Part shown: positions 13,266 through 13,918 of the stretch, piece by piece | How positions within the stretch are numbered: position 1 is the first letter of the stretch | Layout: every line of letters starts with the position of its first letter | Assembly: GCA_002441045.1 (NCBI GenBank) | Contig: DJWQ01000056.1 | Location: 1-13,918 of the forward strand | DNA length: 13,918 bases | Source of the DNA: Firmicutes bacterium UBA6226 | GTDB taxonomy: Bacteria; Bacillota_A; Clostridia; Peptostreptococcales; Acidaminobacteraceae | Direction: 5' to 3' | Notes under the pieces: model-generated | The model's database searches: none | Told to the model about the DNA's origin: nothing | What the model saw: the letters and a program-made list of their open reading frames with translations, nothing else | Translations under genes and position numbers: made by a program

Positions 13266-13918
13266 TCACTCCTCAATGACAATCAAAACCTTTCCCAAGT
13301 GCTCTCCACTGGCGTAATACGTCATAGCCTCTCTTCCACTGAGTAGAGTGAAGCGACGTGGATCTATTATTGAAGTTAATTTTCCCTCTTCATAAAGCTG
13401 ATTGATCTCAGGCAAATTGCGATTTGTACTAAGCTGAACACAATTGTACTTTCTAACATACTTTTTCTCTAAAGACTTAGAACCTAACAATATGCGTATT
13501 ACTTTAAGCATATCGCCACCAATCGTGATGTACATGCCATTATCATTTAAAACCTCGGCATACTTACTGAGTGGCTTATTGGTTTTACAATCGATGATTA
13601 GATCATACTTGTCAGCTTGTTTGGTAAAATCCACTTTCTTATAATCCATAAAAGCATCGTATCCCAACGAAAGTAGCAGTTCTCTTTTTATCTCTGCATC
13701 TATCCCTGTCAAATGAACGTTGAGGTCACGAAGCATTTGAACCGCATAGGTCCCAACGCCGCCACCAGCGCCGTTGATTAAAATCCGCATCCCATCTCTG
13801 ATCTCACCAAAATCATAAAGCGCTTGATAAGCAAGCATCCCCGCTTGTGGAATAGCCGCTGCTATATCAAAGGGCATGCTTTCAGCCATATGACAGAGAT
13901 GCTTTTCAGATGTAGCGA
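13266..13918 (-). CDS. MDR-superfamily (quinone oxidoreductase-like) dehydrogenase, N-terminus beyond the window
   Basis: The frame is open to the right edge, so at least 217 residues of the C-terminal part are present; the Met at 13889 is internal. It starts in the interdomain region (SMPFDIAAAIPQAGMLAYQALYD), then shows the nucleotide-binding Rossmann motif ILINGAGGGVGTYAVQML, and YDLIIDCKTNKPLSKY with NDNGMYITIGG. It ends with the family C-terminus GKLTSIIDPRRFTLLSGREAMTYYASGEHLGKVLIVIEE in outline. These are features of NAD(P)H-dependent quinone oxidoreductases or zinc-independent alcohol dehydrogenases. The catalytic domain is outside the window, so zinc dependence and substrate cannot be judged. 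No clear terminator follows; the 83 bases to the RNase H-like gene hold its putative promoter. Confidence 0.88.
   Translation of the reverse strand, partial: ATSEKHLCHMAESMPFDIAAAIPQAGMLAYQALYDFGEIRDGMRILINGAGGGVGTYAVQMLRDLNVHLTGIDAEIKRELLLSLGYDAFMDYKKVDFTKQADKYDLIIDCKTNKPLSKYAEVLNDNGMYITIGGDMLKVIRILLGSKSLEKKYVRKYNCVQLSTNRNLPEINQLYEEGKLTSIIDPRRFTLLSGREAMTYYASGEHLGKVLIVIEE

Overview
The window is low-GC DNA with Gram-positive signals throughout: strong GGAGG-type ribosome binding sites, TTG/GTG starts, hairpin-plus-T terminators, an ECF sigma with an RsgI-like anti-sigma, and a c-di-GMP-II riboswitch. This points to an anaerobic Firmicute of the class Clostridia; the genus cannot be read from the sequence. 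All genes except the AraC regulator lie on the minus strand, so the description runs from high to low coordinates within each operon.

Left part (1-4099). A LytTR response regulator gene and a 7TMR-type GHKL histidine kinase gene form an operon on the minus strand. The regulator reading frame is broken by one in-frame TAG in the middle of its DNA-binding domain; the frame then runs open to 2 bases before the kinase TTG start. Downstream lies a 320-base gene-free stretch (912-1231). In transcription order it holds two 10-base direct repeats spaced 21 bp (the geometry of LytTR sites), a putative promoter, a c-di-GMP-II riboswitch whose 3' end overlaps a terminator, and a leader. These feed a gene for a secreted protein with tandem 29-residue helical repeats that runs off the left edge. 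The attractive reading, which is inference, is a surface protein controlled both by a two-component system and by c-di-GMP.

Middle (4100-8549). An AraC regulator on the plus strand converges with a CrtC/AttH-like lipocalin-fold protein. Next comes an operon of ECF sigma factor, membrane RsgI-like anti-sigma with a long EQNT-repeat extracellular tail, and a small secreted Gln/Asp-rich cysteine-containing protein, closed by a terminator.

Right part (8550-13918). There is a MerR regulator with a GyrI-like effector domain, preceded by a 19-bp-spacer promoter typical of MerR control. A GNAT acetyltransferase follows, with a near-consensus promoter whose spacer is filled by a LexA-like palindrome. 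Then come a membrane diguanylate cyclase (GGEEF, no I-site) that could supply c-di-GMP, a GH5-like protein whose catalytic acid/base Glu is replaced by Val, a small RNase H-like protein, and a partial zinc-less-looking MDR oxidoreductase that runs off the right edge. Most units end in a recognisable terminator.
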